The notes: a model not told the origin generated them from the letters alone. 64,000 nt of DNA from Vreelandella nigrificans (GCF_002374315.1 NZ_NWUX01000005.1:62001-126000); one strand, 5' to 3'; positions 44,146-53,790 are shown, numbered from the stretch's first letter. Translations and numbers: made by a program.

Positions 44146-44589
44146 TCATGAGTTTTTTTTCGGTTTCAGCGTTCTACCACTGCTCGCCAGCACTTCGTCA
44201 GCAGGCCCACGTACATAGTCATATTGGTAGTAGGCTTCATCTACCACCTCTCCATCCCACGCCACGATGTCTAGGTCCATGGTTCTTGGGCCAGACTTAA
44301 TTGGCCCACGTATGCGACCAAGGCGGTCTTCAACTGCTTTCAGGTAGGCGCGAAAGTCAGCGTAACTGAAGGAGGTACGCACCAGCAGCGCAGCATTGAG
44401 AAAGTCGGGTTGAAGCTGATAGCCCACTGGCGAGGTATGAATCACCTTGGAGTTTGCTATCAACTCGCACTCCCGCTCCAGAATGGCTAGCGCTTTTACG
44501 TAGTGCTGCTCAGGCTCAATATTGCTACCTAAAGAAATCAAGCATTCATGGTCCGAACAAGCGATTGCGTGTGACGACATTGCTGGCAT
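44146..44589 (-). CDS. FolK-like 6-hydroxymethyldihydropterin pyrophosphokinase, divergent
   Basis: About 147 residues from the ATG at 44589; the start is uncertain, with other ATGs at 44613 and 44580. It has the HPPK features 'LISLGSNIEP', 'SPVGYQLQPDFLNAALLV' and 'GPRTMDLDIVAWDG', so the fold and the magnesium-binding aspartates are there. Two things depart from the family: the tryptophan usually preceding 'GPRT' is replaced (KS instead of RW), and the C-terminal 'PHP...RPFVL' segment is missing. It may be a specialised pterin kinase or regulator rather than the main folate enzyme. It is divergent from folM, another pterin gene. Confidence 0.75.
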   Translation of the reverse strand: MPAMSSHAIACSDHECLISLGSNIEPEQHYVKALAILERECELIANSKVIHTSPVGYQLQPDFLNAALLVRTSFSYADFRAYLKAVEDRLGRIRGPIKSGPRTMDLDIVAWDGEVVDEAYYQYDYVRGPADEVLASSGRTLKPKKNS

Positions 44590-44817
44590 AACGGCACCCA
44601 ACCTAAGAGGCATGATTCATAACGGCAGTCGCGAAGGTAAGGGAGAAAAATCGCAACGCCATTTGCAGTAACAATCGGGAAAAGCTCGCTAAAGTTAATT
44701 CTCTAGAATAGCTCGGCAAAAAAATTGTTCAACCCCTGTACAGCTGGTTGACAAACGCTGGGTACACGCAGAGAGTCAAAACGGATGTTGATGCTTATCA
44801 ACCACAAGGGAACTACT

Positions 44818-45564
44818 ATGCTTACACCTGCTGCATTAGTAACCGGTGGGGCAACCCGCTTAGGTCGTTGTTTTGCCGAAGCCCTGGCAGAAAAAGGCTA
44901 CGATATTGCTTTGCATGTCAATAGCTCACGAGGTGAAGCCGAAGAGGTCGCTCAGGTAATTCGCCAAAAAGGACAAGCGTGCGGAATACTGCCCTGCAAC
45001 TTTTTAGAGGACTCACTGGAAGAGTTGGTTGGCTGCGCCAAACAGCATTTTCCAGGCCTTAACGTGCTGCTTAATAGTGCATCGGCCTACGAGCCAGCCC
45101 CCATTGCAGCCACCAATATGGCGTTGTTGGAAAGCCAGTTTAGGGTCAATATGTTTACCCCTCTGCTGCTAACACGCTACTTCGCCAATATTGTGGACCA
45201 CGGTCAGGTCATCAACATCATTGACAATAAAGTGGCCTACCATCAGTACCCTTATGCAGCATACTTATTATCTAAAAAAAGCCTTGCCGATATGACCCGA
45301 ATGGCGGCGCTGGAGTTTGCACCGCGCCTACGCATTAACGGTATCGCCCCCGGCGTGGTACTACCGGCTTCTCAGCGTACGAGCGACTACATTCAGTGGC
45401 GTATCGAGGGCACTTTACTTAAGCATCAAGGGAACCCCGAACATCTTATACAAGCATTATACTATCTATTGGATAACGATTTTGTAGCGGGACAAATACT
45501 GTTTGTAGATGGTGGCGAATCGATCAATATCGAGGGGCGTCATTCTGAGAACTACTCTACGTAA
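44818..45564 (+). CDS. folM: Dihydromonapterin reductase FolM (PTR1-type SDR)
   Basis: A 248-residue short-chain dehydrogenase. The ATG at 44818 follows AAGGGAA by 5 nt; upstream in-frame starts are rejected. The cofactor motif reads TGGATRLG, the TGX3RXG variant that marks pteridine reductases, and the catalytic pattern YLLSK is present with 'NSAS' earlier. FolM reduces dihydromonapterin and dihydrofolate. Its position opposite a FolK-like gene suggests a small pterin cluster. A 15-bp tandem array and then a strong terminator follow. Confidence 0.85.
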   Translation: MLTPAALVTGGATRLGRCFAEALAEKGYDIALHVNSSRGEAEEVAQVIRQKGQACGILPCNFLEDSLEELVGCAKQHFPGLNVLLNSASAYEPAPIAATNMALLESQFRVNMFTPLLLTRYFANIVDHGQVINIIDNKVAYHQYPYAAYLLSKKSLADMTRMAALEFAPRLRINGIAPGVVLPASQRTSDYIQWRIEGTLLKHQGNPEHLIQALYYLLDNDFVAGQILFVDGGESINIEGRHSENYST

Positions 45565-45565
45565 G

Positions 45566-45625
45566 ACTTTGTATATAAAAACTTTGTATATAAAGACCTT
45601 GTGTCTAAAAACTTTGTGTAACTTC
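45566..45625. repeat. 15-bp tandem repeat, four copies, after the folM stop
   Basis: ACTTTGTATATAAAA at 45566, then units at 45581, 45596 and 45611 with increasing change. The array begins one base after the stop codon. Confidence 0.88.
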
Positions 45626-45639
45626 TGTCTCGCAACGCA

Positions 45640-45668
45640 GCAGGGCCGCCCTAAGGCGGCCCTGCTTT
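45640..45668 (+). terminator. Intrinsic terminator of folM
   Basis: GCAGGGCCGCC pairs perfectly over 11 bp with 45655-45665 around CTAA and is followed by TTTAT. Confidence 0.85.
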
Positions 45669-45712
45669 ATACAACTACTCCACTGCTCTCTCTATTCTGC
45701 TCGGGGCTAAAT

Positions 45713-45751
45713 AGCGAGGAGAAATAGAGAGGAGAAATAGATAGGAGAGGC
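45713..45751. repeat. 13-bp tandem repeat, three copies, after the mscS-type stop
   Basis: AGCGAGGAGAAAT, AGAGAGGAGAAAT and AGATAGGAGAGGC at 45713, 45726 and 45739. On the - strand the array starts at the base after the stop codon of the channel gene. Confidence 0.85.
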
Positions 45752-48127
45752 CTAATCCTCGTCGAAGTCCCCTTTGAACTCTGGGTTTGACTTGGAGCGC
45801 GGGTCATCTTCCCCCGCACGACTCGCATCACCTGAGCGCGGCTGCCCACCGGGGCGACCATCAATATCAAAGCTTTGCTGCATGATACGTAGGTTGGCAG
45901 GCGGTGCTTCACCCTCTTTACCCACGCCAAAGTAGAGCGTGGTATGCGGGAACGGAATCTCAATACCAACATTATCAAAGTGGATTTTCACTAAGCGGTT
46001 GTAGGCACGTCCGATCGCCCACTGCATGCCGGGGGTGGTTTTGATCCGCACGCGGATATTTACTGCGCTATCTCCAAGGCTAGTGACACCCGCCACTTCA
46101 AGAGGCGCCAGGATGCTCATTTTATGGTCTTCACTAGCGGCCAACTCATCAAACGCATTACGCAATTGAACGATGGCATCATCGATGCTTTCACGGTAGG
46201 CAATGCCATACTCGCCAACGTGGTAGCCAAAGTCACGCATATAGTTGGAGACAGTATCAACGCTGGAGAACGGCACAATATGGTACGTGCCATTGACGTC
46301 ACGAATACCTACTGAGCGAATACTAAGCCGTTCTGCCGTACCAGTGATCCCTCCAAGTGTCACCACATCGCCAGTATTCATGGCGTTTTCAACCTGAATA
46401 AAGACGCCTGTTATGACATCTTGCACCAACTTCTGGGCACCAAAGCCAATCGCTAGACCCAGGACACCGGCACCAGCAATTAACGGCCCAATATTGATGC
46501 CGATTTCAGACAGTACGATCATACCTGTGATGGTCACCATCGCGATGGCAAGCGCATTACGAAACAGGCTCAGCAGCGTTTTAGCTCGCGGGGATGGCTC
46601 ACCATGGCCCGTTTCTGGGTTAAGCTTATGCTCAATCAAACTAGCAAGCCCAAGCCATACCCCCAGAGCAACAATCAAGATAATCGCAACGCTGAGCAGG
46701 TTGCCAACCAAATTGGCTCCCCTTTCCGACGCGTACCAAGCCTTCAGGTTAAAGGCTCCCCAGGCATCCAGCACCACCATAATTACCGCTACTAAGATAA
46801 TCGTGCGTAGCACTCGCAGAGCATTAGGAACATAACTGTTTAACCGTGCCTCAAGTAGCGGTAACTTACGGCACAAGTCGTCAGAAAGTTGAATACGACG
46901 CCCGATAGTCTGGCTTAATAACGCCGAAAGCAATATACCAACGACTACGGCAGCCAGAGTTTTCAAGGTCGCGAACAGGACAAATGGCAGCGCATCTCCT
47001 GGACGAAGCAAAATAAGTACGAATACCACCAGAAAATAGAGTAACGCAAATAGGTGCCAGGTACGTGCAAACAGCTGTAGCGAGACACGGGTGGCAGTTA
47101 GCGTTGAGCGAGCCCCTATCTCATTAAGGTTATCCCGCAGACGAGCGCGGTTTTTAAGCACGACACCCACTGCATAAGCGAACGCAAGCACCATAATCAC
47201 AGTGCCTAGCAACTGACCAAGGGCAAATGCCAGGTAGTAGTTGACCAACGGCACCACGACCATTAGGCCGTAACCTACCATGCCGATTAGGCGTGCTATC
47301 CAGCGGTTCCAGTAGGAGGCTTCTTTGGCTGAAATAGGCAGTAGGCGCAGCCCCTCATAACGCGAAGAAAACAGCATTCGCATGGCGGCCTTGAGTAATT
47401 CAATAATTAGGAAAGCGTTTAAAAACAGCGAGGCACGAGTAGACAACTCACCCGTTTCGCCAACGGCAAAGGTTGCCAGCAAGTTACCACCGACATAAGC
47501 AAGGGCGACTAGCAGCACATCAATGACCGCTGCAAGAGCAACACACAGCACCAGCCGAAGTACCGGAGTTAGCCCATTGCCATACTGAGACCAGCCGCTG
47601 ACTTTAGTAAAAAGAGGCTTGGCAAGCCGGCGGAATACCATGAACATCGCAAAGGTTGCGACAATAACGATACCGAGGTTAATAGCTGCGCTAACAAACG
47701 CAGATACATCAAAGGTGCCAGCCCCTTGGCCGCTCAGCAAGCCACCCAGTAGCGCAAACGCCTGCTCTAACTGCACGCCAACGTCACTCACCACTCGACT
47801 GGTCAGTTCTGCTAGCTGGCGAGGCAACGAAACATGTTCAGGCGCTATATCGCTACCCTGGGCTGCCGCTTCCGGTGATAACTCATTTGCCAGCCCAGCA
47901 GGTAGCGCTGTGGCTTGGCTACGCAGTAGCTCTATTAGCTCTTGGCGCCCCTGCTCATCTTCTAACAGGTCTGCTAGCGCCGCGTAAGAGGGAACCTCCT
48001 CCGTAGCTTGGGTGTTATTTTCATTTTCTGCCGTTAGCGTTGTTTGCGCCAAAGCAGGCGTTGTAATAAGAGCAAACAGCGCTAACATCCAGACGCTTAG
48101 CCAGGGTAATAAACGTAGTGGCGTCAC
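45752..48127 (-). CDS. Large MscS-family mechanosensitive channel (YbiO-like)
   Basis: A 791-residue inner-membrane protein: signal peptide (to about residue 27, ALAQ), a periplasmic helical domain, about ten membrane segments, then the MscS core. The pore helix 'AGAGVLGLAIGFGAQKLVQD' (glycine/alanine-rich) and the beta domain 'MNTGDVVTLGGITGTAERL' are clear. The C-terminal tail is acidic and disordered. Such channels open under membrane tension at osmotic down-shock, important in a halophile. Length resembles E. coli YbiO more than small MscS. Confidence 0.9.
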   Translation of the reverse strand: MTPLRLLPWLSVWMLALFALITTPALAQTTLTAENENNTQATEEVPSYAALADLLEDEQGRQELIELLRSQATALPAGLANELSPEAAAQGSDIAPEHVSLPRQLAELTSRVVSDVGVQLEQAFALLGGLLSGQGAGTFDVSAFVSAAINLGIVIVATFAMFMVFRRLAKPLFTKVSGWSQYGNGLTPVLRLVLCVALAAVIDVLLVALAYVGGNLLATFAVGETGELSTRASLFLNAFLIIELLKAAMRMLFSSRYEGLRLLPISAKEASYWNRWIARLIGMVGYGLMVVVPLVNYYLAFALGQLLGTVIMVLAFAYAVGVVLKNRARLRDNLNEIGARSTLTATRVSLQLFARTWHLFALLYFLVVFVLILLRPGDALPFVLFATLKTLAAVVVGILLSALLSQTIGRRIQLSDDLCRKLPLLEARLNSYVPNALRVLRTIILVAVIMVVLDAWGAFNLKAWYASERGANLVGNLLSVAIILIVALGVWLGLASLIEHKLNPETGHGEPSPRAKTLLSLFRNALAIAMVTITGMIVLSEIGINIGPLIAGAGVLGLAIGFGAQKLVQDVITGVFIQVENAMNTGDVVTLGGITGTAERLSIRSVGIRDVNGTYHIVPFSSVDTVSNYMRDFGYHVGEYGIAYRESIDDAIVQLRNAFDELAASEDHKMSILAPLEVAGVTSLGDSAVNIRVRIKTTPGMQWAIGRAYNRLVKIHFDNVGIEIPFPHTTLYFGVGKEGEAPPANLRIMQQSFDIDGRPGGQPRSGDASRAGEDDPRSKSNPEFKGDFDED

Positions 48128-48291
48128 ACCTTAACCTCCCTTAGGTGAGTAAACTTAACAATCAACCGACTGTCTTGTTGAACACATAGCATAGTGCACC
48201 TTGGGTGGATGCAAACCTTGTATAACGATAGCTTAGAGTAGCATGGGATAATCCAGGACATGCCTTATCGGCTAACAATAACGGCCAGATA

Positions 48292-48723
48292 TCAGCTACA
48301 CAGCGGTGCCAGCCACTGGTGGGCCAGGGCGAGTACTAAGGCATAACGTGCGCCTTTGGCAACCACGATCCACAGTAGGGCTCGCCACCAAGGCAGTTTG
48401 AAAACACCCGCAAGCACTGTCAATGGGTCGCCAATAATAGGCGCCCACGAGATCAATAAACTGTACTCGCCGAAGCGGTGATACCAGCGCTCAGCTCGCG
48501 CTAGGCTGGTAGGAGAAGCAGGGAACCAGCGGCGATCTTGAAACTTTCGGGCATAACGCCCCATCGCCACGTTAATCATACTGCCGAGGGTGTTGCCCGT
48601 AGTAGCAACTAGCCACAGGCCTAACGCTGGCTCACCCAAGCACCACAACCGCGCCAACCACACCTCAGAACCACCGGGTAGCAGTGTGGCACTGGCCAAC
48701 GCTACCCAAAACAAGCTAAACAT
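48292..48723 (-). CDS. YqaA-type VTT-domain membrane protein
   Basis: A 143-residue membrane protein with about four hydrophobic segments. The SNARE-associated/VTT motif 'ATTGNTLGSMINVAMGRYARK' is near residues 40-60, and 'YSLLISWAPIIGDPLTVLAG' (about residues 86-105) matches the conserved glycine/proline signature of YqaA/DedA-related proteins. Its function in bacteria is unclear; relatives influence lipid and proton homeostasis. It follows the IclR gene on the - strand with a 13-bp gap, so they may be co-transcribed. Confidence 0.8.
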   Translation of the reverse strand: MFSLFWVALASATLLPGGSEVWLARLWCLGEPALGLWLVATTGNTLGSMINVAMGRYARKFQDRRWFPASPTSLARAERWYHRFGEYSLLISWAPIIGDPLTVLAGVFKLPWWRALLWIVVAKGARYALVLALAHQWLAPLCS

Positions 48724-48736
48724 GGGGTACTAAACC

Positions 48737-49561
48737 TTAGCTGCGAGGTACATGGCCGCCTAACTGTAGGGTGATTTCATCGGCAATCCTGCGCACTAGT
48801 GCACCCAGCACTAGCAAGCGCTCTTCGGGGATGCGCGCCATTGGGCCAGACACTGAAATGGCTGCCAAAGGCGTGCCATGTTCATCATGAATGCAAGCAG
48901 CTACACAGTGCAGTCCCACTGCGTGCTCTTCACGGTCGCAGGCAAATCCTTGAGCACGGATGGCAGCCATTTCCGCTAGCAGTGCCTCAGTTTGATGCAG
49001 CGTATTGTCAGTGACCCGTCCAAGCGCATAGCCTTTAAGCAGCTCGGTGCGCTCCTCATCATCCATCCACGCCAGCAGCGCCTTACCCACGCCCGATGCA
49101 TGGAGCGGGGCGCGAGAGCCTAAACGCGTGATCATACGCATCATCTGCGGCGACTCATGCTGGGCAAGAAACACTGCCGTTGCGCCATCACGTATTCCCA
49201 AATTGGCAGTTTCACCGGTTTCTGCGGTTAAGCGGCGTAAAAATGGGCGGCTTTTAGCGACGACGTCGCGGGCTTCCAAAAAGCTGTTACCAATGCGAAA
49301 CATTTTCACATCAATACGCCATAGCCCCTGCTCGCTCTCCTGGGTCACGAACCCCTGGCTTTGCAGTGCTTGCAGTAAGCGGTGGGTGGTGGAAGGCGCA
49401 AGGTCGGCCATTTCTGCCAACTCTGAAAGGGCTAGCCCAAGCGGGCTAGCGGATAAATACTCAAGCAGCGTGAGGCCACGCACCAACGATTGGCTGTGTC
49501 CACCGCTTGCTTTGGTGGCTCCTGCCGGACGTCCAACAGATCTGCGCTTGGCTTCACTCAC
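48737..49561 (-). CDS. IclR family transcriptional regulator
   Basis: A 274-residue regulator starting at GTG, with GGGGAG 6 nt upstream. The HTH spans about residues 25-85 ('SLVRGLTLLEYL', 'LAEMADLAPSTTHRLLQAL', 'GFVTQ'). The effector domain includes 'HASGVGKALLAWM' and the C-terminal 'LAAISVSGP', as in KdgR/AllR-type proteins. It lies 112 bp after the crotonase gene on the same strand and could regulate it. Its ligand is unknown. Confidence 0.9.
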   Translation of the reverse strand: MSEAKRRSVGRPAGATKASGGHSQSLVRGLTLLEYLSASPLGLALSELAEMADLAPSTTHRLLQALQSQGFVTQESEQGLWRIDVKMFRIGNSFLEARDVVAKSRPFLRRLTAETGETANLGIRDGATAVFLAQHESPQMMRMITRLGSRAPLHASGVGKALLAWMDDEERTELLKGYALGRVTDNTLHQTEALLAEMAAIRAQGFACDREEHAVGLHCVAACIHDEHGTPLAAISVSGPMARIPEERLLVLGALVRRIADEITLQLGGHVPRS

Positions 49562-49673
49562 CTTATTCTCCCCTGAAGGCGCCTCTCAGGCGTAAAGGGG
49601 GTGAGGATAGCGTGCCTTATAGACGTTGTCGCGTTTACGGAAACAAATTCCATCAATGTAGATAGGCGCCTTA

Positions 49674-50480
49674 CTAACGGTGGCTCCATTGAGGTTTACG
49701 CTTGGCAATAAATGCATCGATGCCTTCTGCAACGTCTTCTGCCTGCATGTTGCAGGCCATGGTCTCCCCGGCAAAGGCATAGGCCTCATCCAAGGGCATG
49801 GTTAGTTGGCGGGAGAACATTGCTTTACCGGTGCGCACCGCTACTGCACTTTTAGCGCAGATACTCTCGGCCAAGGCTTCAACGGCGTCATCCAGCGCGT
49901 CATCGTCGGCAACACGGTTGATTAGCCCCCACTCGGCAGCCTGGGCAGCGCTGATAAACTCACCGGTTAATAGCATTTCCATAGCCCGCTTGCGGGCCAC
50001 ATTGCGCGATAACGCCACCGCTGGCGTTGAACAAAACAGTCCCACGTTAATACCTGACACCGCAAAGCGCGCACTGCTAGCAGCCACCGCCAAATCACAA
50101 CTGGCGACTAACTGGCAACCCGCCGCTGTAGCAATACCCTGAACTTTGGCAATCACTGGCACGGGCAAATGCACAATTGACTGCATCACCGCGCCACAGC
50201 GGGCAAACAGTGCTTGGTAGTAGGCTTTATCGGGGTTGGCGCGCATCTGTTTTAAATCGTGACCAGCACAAAACGCTTTCCCATTCGCGGCCAGCACCAC
50301 ACAGCGCACTTGCTCATCCTCGGCAATGTCGTTCAGGGCAGCTTGTAGTGCCGAGAGCATCACTTCAGACAGCGCATTAAAACGTTCAGGCTGGTTTAGG
50401 GTGAGGGTGGTGATGCCTTTAGCATCAACGCGATGCAACACATTAGAAGGCGCCAGCGGTGTATCTTGAAAGGTAGACAT
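49674..50480 (-). CDS. Crotonase-family protein, ECHDC3-like
   Basis: A 268-residue enoyl-CoA hydratase-like protein. The oxyanion-hole segments 'AFCAGHDLKQM' and 'QGIATAAGCQL' are present, and 'GINVGLFCSTPAVAL' is the hallmark of the ECHDC3 subgroup. The first catalytic glutamate is replaced by glutamine ('AAGCQLVA') and the second is absent, so hydratase activity is doubtful. It probably binds an acyl-CoA and may act in another crotonase reaction. The IclR gene follows directly. Confidence 0.83.
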   Translation of the reverse strand: MSTFQDTPLAPSNVLHRVDAKGITTLTLNQPERFNALSEVMLSALQAALNDIAEDEQVRCVVLAANGKAFCAGHDLKQMRANPDKAYYQALFARCGAVMQSIVHLPVPVIAKVQGIATAAGCQLVASCDLAVAASSARFAVSGINVGLFCSTPAVALSRNVARKRAMEMLLTGEFISAAQAAEWGLINRVADDDALDDAVEALAESICAKSAVAVRTGKAMFSRQLTMPLDEAYAFAGETMACNMQAEDVAEGIDAFIAKRKPQWSHR

Positions 50481-50556
50481 GGAAAGCTCCTAGACGGCAT
50501 AGATGCACGTGAGTCTAGCGCTTTACGAGGTAAGTAGTGCTTAGATACGACCAAAG

Positions 50557-50581
50557 TGGCCTCTTGCTTTGCAAGAGGCCA
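50557..50581 (-). terminator. Hairpin after trhO
   Basis: TGGCCTCTTGC and its inverted copy (50571-50581) enclose AAA/TTT, an 11-bp perfect stem 8 bp past the trhO stop on the - strand. The T-run after it is weak (CTTTGG). Confidence 0.65.
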
Positions 50582-50589
50582 GTGGCTGT

Positions 50590-51573
50590 TTACGCTTTTT
50601 CGGGAATGTTAATGAGATCTTCCTTACGGCCACCCTTACGATGGTTGTAACCCAGCGGATGCGGCTCACCACGTGCCTTAGCCAGCTCGATTTGACGCTG
50701 ACGCTCACGGGCAGCAGCGCGGGTTTTCTCGGGCAGGGAGTCGATACAGTGGGGGCAGCTAATGCCTGGCTCATAGGCCGATGACTGCATATCCTCAATG
50801 GAAATGGGCATCCGGCAAGCGTGGCACTGCTCATGCTCCCCTTCGCTAAGGTCGTGACGCACAGTAACGCGGTTATCAAATACAAAGCACTCACCACGCC
50901 AAAGGGATTGCTCTTCCGGAACTTTTTCAAGGTAGTTCAGCACACCACCTTTAAGGTGGTAGACCTCTTCAAACCCCTCTTTAAGCATAAAGCTGGAGGC
51001 TTTTTCGCAGCGAATACCACCGGTGCAGAACATTGCGACTTTCTTGTGCTGTTCAGGGTTGTAGTGCTCACGTACGTACTCAGGAAACTCGCGGAAAGTG
51101 GTGGTTTTAGGATCAACAGCCCCTTCAAAGCTGCCAATCGCCACTTCGTAATCGTTGCGGGTATCAATCACCAGCACTTCAGGGTCGGCGATGATATCGT
51201 TCCAGTTTTCTGGCTCAACGTAAGTACCCACGGTGTCGTTGGGATCGATATTCGGCACCCCTAAGGTGACGATCTCTTTTTTCAGTTTAACTTTGGTGCG
51301 GTAGAACGGCGGCTCGTCGCAGAATGACTCTTTATGGTCGATATCACTCAAGCGTGGGTCGGCAGTCAGCCAGGCCAGCAGGGCATCAATACCCTCGCGG
51401 GTGCCAGCGACGGTACCATTAATACCCTCTTTGGCCAGTAGTAAGGTGCCTTTCACACCACTATCGACCATGGTTTGGCGCAGCGGCTCGCGCAACGCTT
51501 CAAAGTCGTTCAAGGTGACAAATTTATACAGCGCCGCCACCACAATGGGCGGCGTTGGGGCAGGTGACGTCAT
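50590..51573 (-). CDS. trhO: tRNA uridine(34) hydroxylase TrhO (rhodanese family)
   Basis: A 327-residue protein of the YceA/UPF0176 group. CAGGAG lies about 7 nt before the ATG. It has an N-terminal acylphosphatase-like region ('[20 protein letters not shown]'), a rhodanese domain with the active cysteine in '[19 protein letters not shown]' (about residues 177-195) and a C-terminal cysteine-rich segment ('CHACRMPI...CPHC'). TrhO makes 5-hydroxyuridine at the tRNA wobble position from prephenate-independent, oxygen-dependent chemistry. A monocistronic gene here. Confidence 0.92.
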   Translation of the reverse strand: MTSPAPTPPIVVAALYKFVTLNDFEALREPLRQTMVDSGVKGTLLLAKEGINGTVAGTREGIDALLAWLTADPRLSDIDHKESFCDEPPFYRTKVKLKKEIVTLGVPNIDPNDTVGTYVEPENWNDIIADPEVLVIDTRNDYEVAIGSFEGAVDPKTTTFREFPEYVREHYNPEQHKKVAMFCTGGIRCEKASSFMLKEGFEEVYHLKGGVLNYLEKVPEEQSLWRGECFVFDNRVTVRHDLSEGEHEQCHACRMPISIEDMQSSAYEPGISCPHCIDSLPEKTRAAARERQRQIELAKARGEPHPLGYNHRKGGRKEDLINIPEKA

Positions 51574-51791
51574 GGTAAAACTCCTGGTAGTCGCCCTCGC
51601 AAAGGGCGGACCGGGTTACAAGAGGCGCATATTTTAACGAAAAGCGGGTAAAAAGTTCAGCAAAACATCAGCGCGATGCCCAATCGTCGATTTATTCGAT
51701 GTTACCGTATAGAAACCTTCACCCCACGCCCTTCTGAGCTGGCCTTATAGTAACGGCATTACTTTTGCGTTACTGACCTTTGGGAGACCTC

Positions 51792-52481
51792 ATGAAGATT
51801 CGTCGTTCTAACGAGCGGGGCTACGCCGACCACGGCTGGCTGCGCTCTTTCCATACATTCTCTTTCGCCAATTATATGGATCCCAGCCACATGGGGTTCC
51901 GTGCGCTGCGGGTGATCAATGAAGATCGCGTAGGCCCAGGCCACGGCTTTGGCGCCCACCCCCACCGGGATATGGAGATTATCTCCTACGTACTGGAGGG
52001 CGAAATGGAGCATAAGGACAACATGGGCAACGGCGAGGTCATGCGCCCCGGCGATGTGCAACGTATGTCAGCGGGCACCGGCGTACTGCACAGTGAGTTC
52101 AACCACTCCAAAGAGAACGGCCTGCATTTCCTGCAGATTTGGATTGAGCCCGCCCAGCGCGGTATCACACCTAGTTATGAGCAGAAGGCCTTCCCTGCTG
52201 CTGAACGCCAGGGCCAGTGGCGCTTAGTGGTATCTCAGGAAGGGCGTGACGGGTCGGTAAGTGTCAACCAGGACGTCAATCTTTACACAGGCTTGTTTGA
52301 TGCTGGCGAGCACGCTACTACACCAGCTACCCGCTATGCATGGCTACACGTGGTGAAGGGCACGGTGGAGGTTAATGGTGAAACGCTAAACGCCGGGGAT
52401 GCGGCGGCGTTTACGCCAGATGAAGCGTTCAGCGTGGCGGGTGTTGAAGCTGCCGAAGTGTTGCTCTTTGATTTGGCGTAA
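51792..52481 (+). CDS. Pirin family protein (YhhW-like quercetin dioxygenase type)
   Basis: A 229-residue bicupin. The ATG at 51792 follows GGGAG by 5 nt; an in-frame TTG at 51780 is disfavoured. The metal ligands appear in 'FGAHPHRDMEII' and 'GVLHSEFNHS', as in YhhW and pirins, and 'FHTFSFANYMDPSHMGF' is a family marker. YhhW oxidises quercetin in vitro; the physiological role is unclear. It is convergent with serA. Confidence 0.87.
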   Translation: MKIRRSNERGYADHGWLRSFHTFSFANYMDPSHMGFRALRVINEDRVGPGHGFGAHPHRDMEIISYVLEGEMEHKDNMGNGEVMRPGDVQRMSAGTGVLHSEFNHSKENGLHFLQIWIEPAQRGITPSYEQKAFPAAERQGQWRLVVSQEGRDGSVSVNQDVNLYTGLFDAGEHATTPATRYAWLHVVKGTVEVNGETLNAGDAAAFTPDEAFSVAGVEAAEVLLFDLA

Positions 52482-52496
52482 GCCAGCAAGTCCACA

Positions 52497-52529
52497 ACGA
52501 GAAACGGCCCCGTCGGGGCCGTTTCTCGT
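52497..52529. terminator. Bidirectional terminator between pirin gene and serA
   Basis: ACGAGAAACGGCCCC pairs perfectly over 15 bp with 52515-52529 around GTC. The A-rich left and T-rich right flanks of the stem let it work for both converging transcripts. Confidence 0.85.
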
Positions 52530-52545
52530 CTATCACAAGCACTAC

Positions 52546-53790
52546 CTAGCTATTATGCGCCGAGTAAAGCGCACGGATTTTCAGCGTATGCTCGACTTGC
52601 CTTAATGCTTCCAACGCCTGGGGGCCGTAAGCCTTGTCCACGTCAATGACGACATAGCCCACTTTATCGTTGGTTTGCAGGTACTGCCCCGAGATGTTGA
52701 TACCGTTTTCAGATAGCACACGGTTGATCTGGGAAAGCACGCCAGGTACGTTGTCGTGAATGTGCAGCAGGCGGTGCTTGTCCGGGTGGGCAGGCAGCGC
52801 CACTTCGGGGAAGTTGACCGACGTTACCGTGGTGCCGTTATCGGAATAAGTAATCAGCTTTTCGGCGACTTCAATACCGATATTCTCCTGGGCTTCCAGA
52901 GTAGAACCACCGATATGCGGAGTCAGGATCACGTTTTCCAAGCCACGCAGCGGGCTTTGGAACTCTTCGTCGTTACCTTTCGGCTCCACCGGGAATACAT
53001 CAATGGCGGCACCGTTAAGCTTGCCTGCCTTAATAGCATCCGCCAACGGCTCAATTTCCACTACACTACCCCGGGCTGCGTTAATCAAGATGGCGCCATC
53101 TTTCATGGCAGCGATCTCTTTAGCGCCCATCATCCAGCGGGTTGAGGGCAGATCCGGCACATGCAGGCTGACCACATCCGAGCGCTCAAGCAACTGCTCA
53201 AGGCTTGGCACCTGGTTTGCGTTACCCATACCTAGCTTGGTGATGACATCGTAATAGATGACGTTGAACCCCAACGACTCGGCCAATACAGAGAGCTGAG
53301 CACCGATGCTACCGTAACCAACGATGCCCAGGGTTTTGCCCCGCGCTTCGTGGGAGTTTTTCGCAGACTTTAACCAGCCACCCTGGTGGGCACGAGCATT
53401 TTTCTCAGGGATACCGCGCAGCAGCATAATCGCTTCTGCCAGCACCAACTCAGCGACCGAGCGGGTGTTAGAGTAAGGCGCATTAAACACGGCGATACCG
53501 CGCTTCAGTGCGGCTTCCAAGTTGACTTGGTTGGTACCGATACAGAAACAGCCAACGCCCACCAGCTTCTCTGCCGCGTCAAACACTCGCTCGGTCAACT
53601 GCGTGCGGGAACGAATGCCGATGAAGTGAACGTCACTGATCTTCTCGATCAGCGCTTCTTCATCTAACGAGGTCGGCAGAAGCTCGATGTTCTCGTAGCC
53701 TGCGTTGTGAAAATTGTCCACCGCGCTTTGGTGGACGCCCTCGAGTAGCAGGATCTTGATCTTGCTCTTGTCCAGGGACGTTTTGGCCAT
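52546..53790 (-). CDS. serA: D-3-phosphoglycerate dehydrogenase
   Basis: A 414-residue SerA of the E. coli type. The start MAKTSLDKSKIKILLLEGVH aligns with E. coli SerA, so the ATG at 53790 is preferred over a frame ten codons longer. The NAD motif is GYGSIG, catalytic arginine, glutamate and histidine lie in 'AARGSV', 'FPVEP' and 'LTPHIGGST', and a C-terminal ACT domain ('IHDNVPGVLSQINRVLSENG') allows serine feedback. It makes 3-phosphohydroxypyruvate, the first step to serine. Confidence 0.95.
   Translation of the reverse strand: MAKTSLDKSKIKILLLEGVHQSAVDNFHNAGYENIELLPTSLDEEALIEKISDVHFIGIRSRTQLTERVFDAAEKLVGVGCFCIGTNQVNLEAALKRGIAVFNAPYSNTRSVAELVLAEAIMLLRGIPEKNARAHQGGWLKSAKNSHEARGKTLGIVGYGSIGAQLSVLAESLGFNVIYYDVITKLGMGNANQVPSLEQLLERSDVVSLHVPDLPSTRWMMGAKEIAAMKDGAILINAARGSVVEIEPLADAIKAGKLNGAAIDVFPVEPKGNDEEFQSPLRGLENVILTPHIGGSTLEAQENIGIEVAEKLITYSDNGTTVTSVNFPEVALPAHPDKHRLLHIHDNVPGVLSQINRVLSENGINISGQYLQTNDKVGYVVIDVDKAYGPQALEALRQVEHTLKIRALYSAHNS

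Noticed and set aside
44133..44170. Full sigma-28 promoter for flagellin
   Set aside because: The -10 element is exact but no acceptable -35 element lies 10-12 nt upstream, so only the -10 element is annotated.
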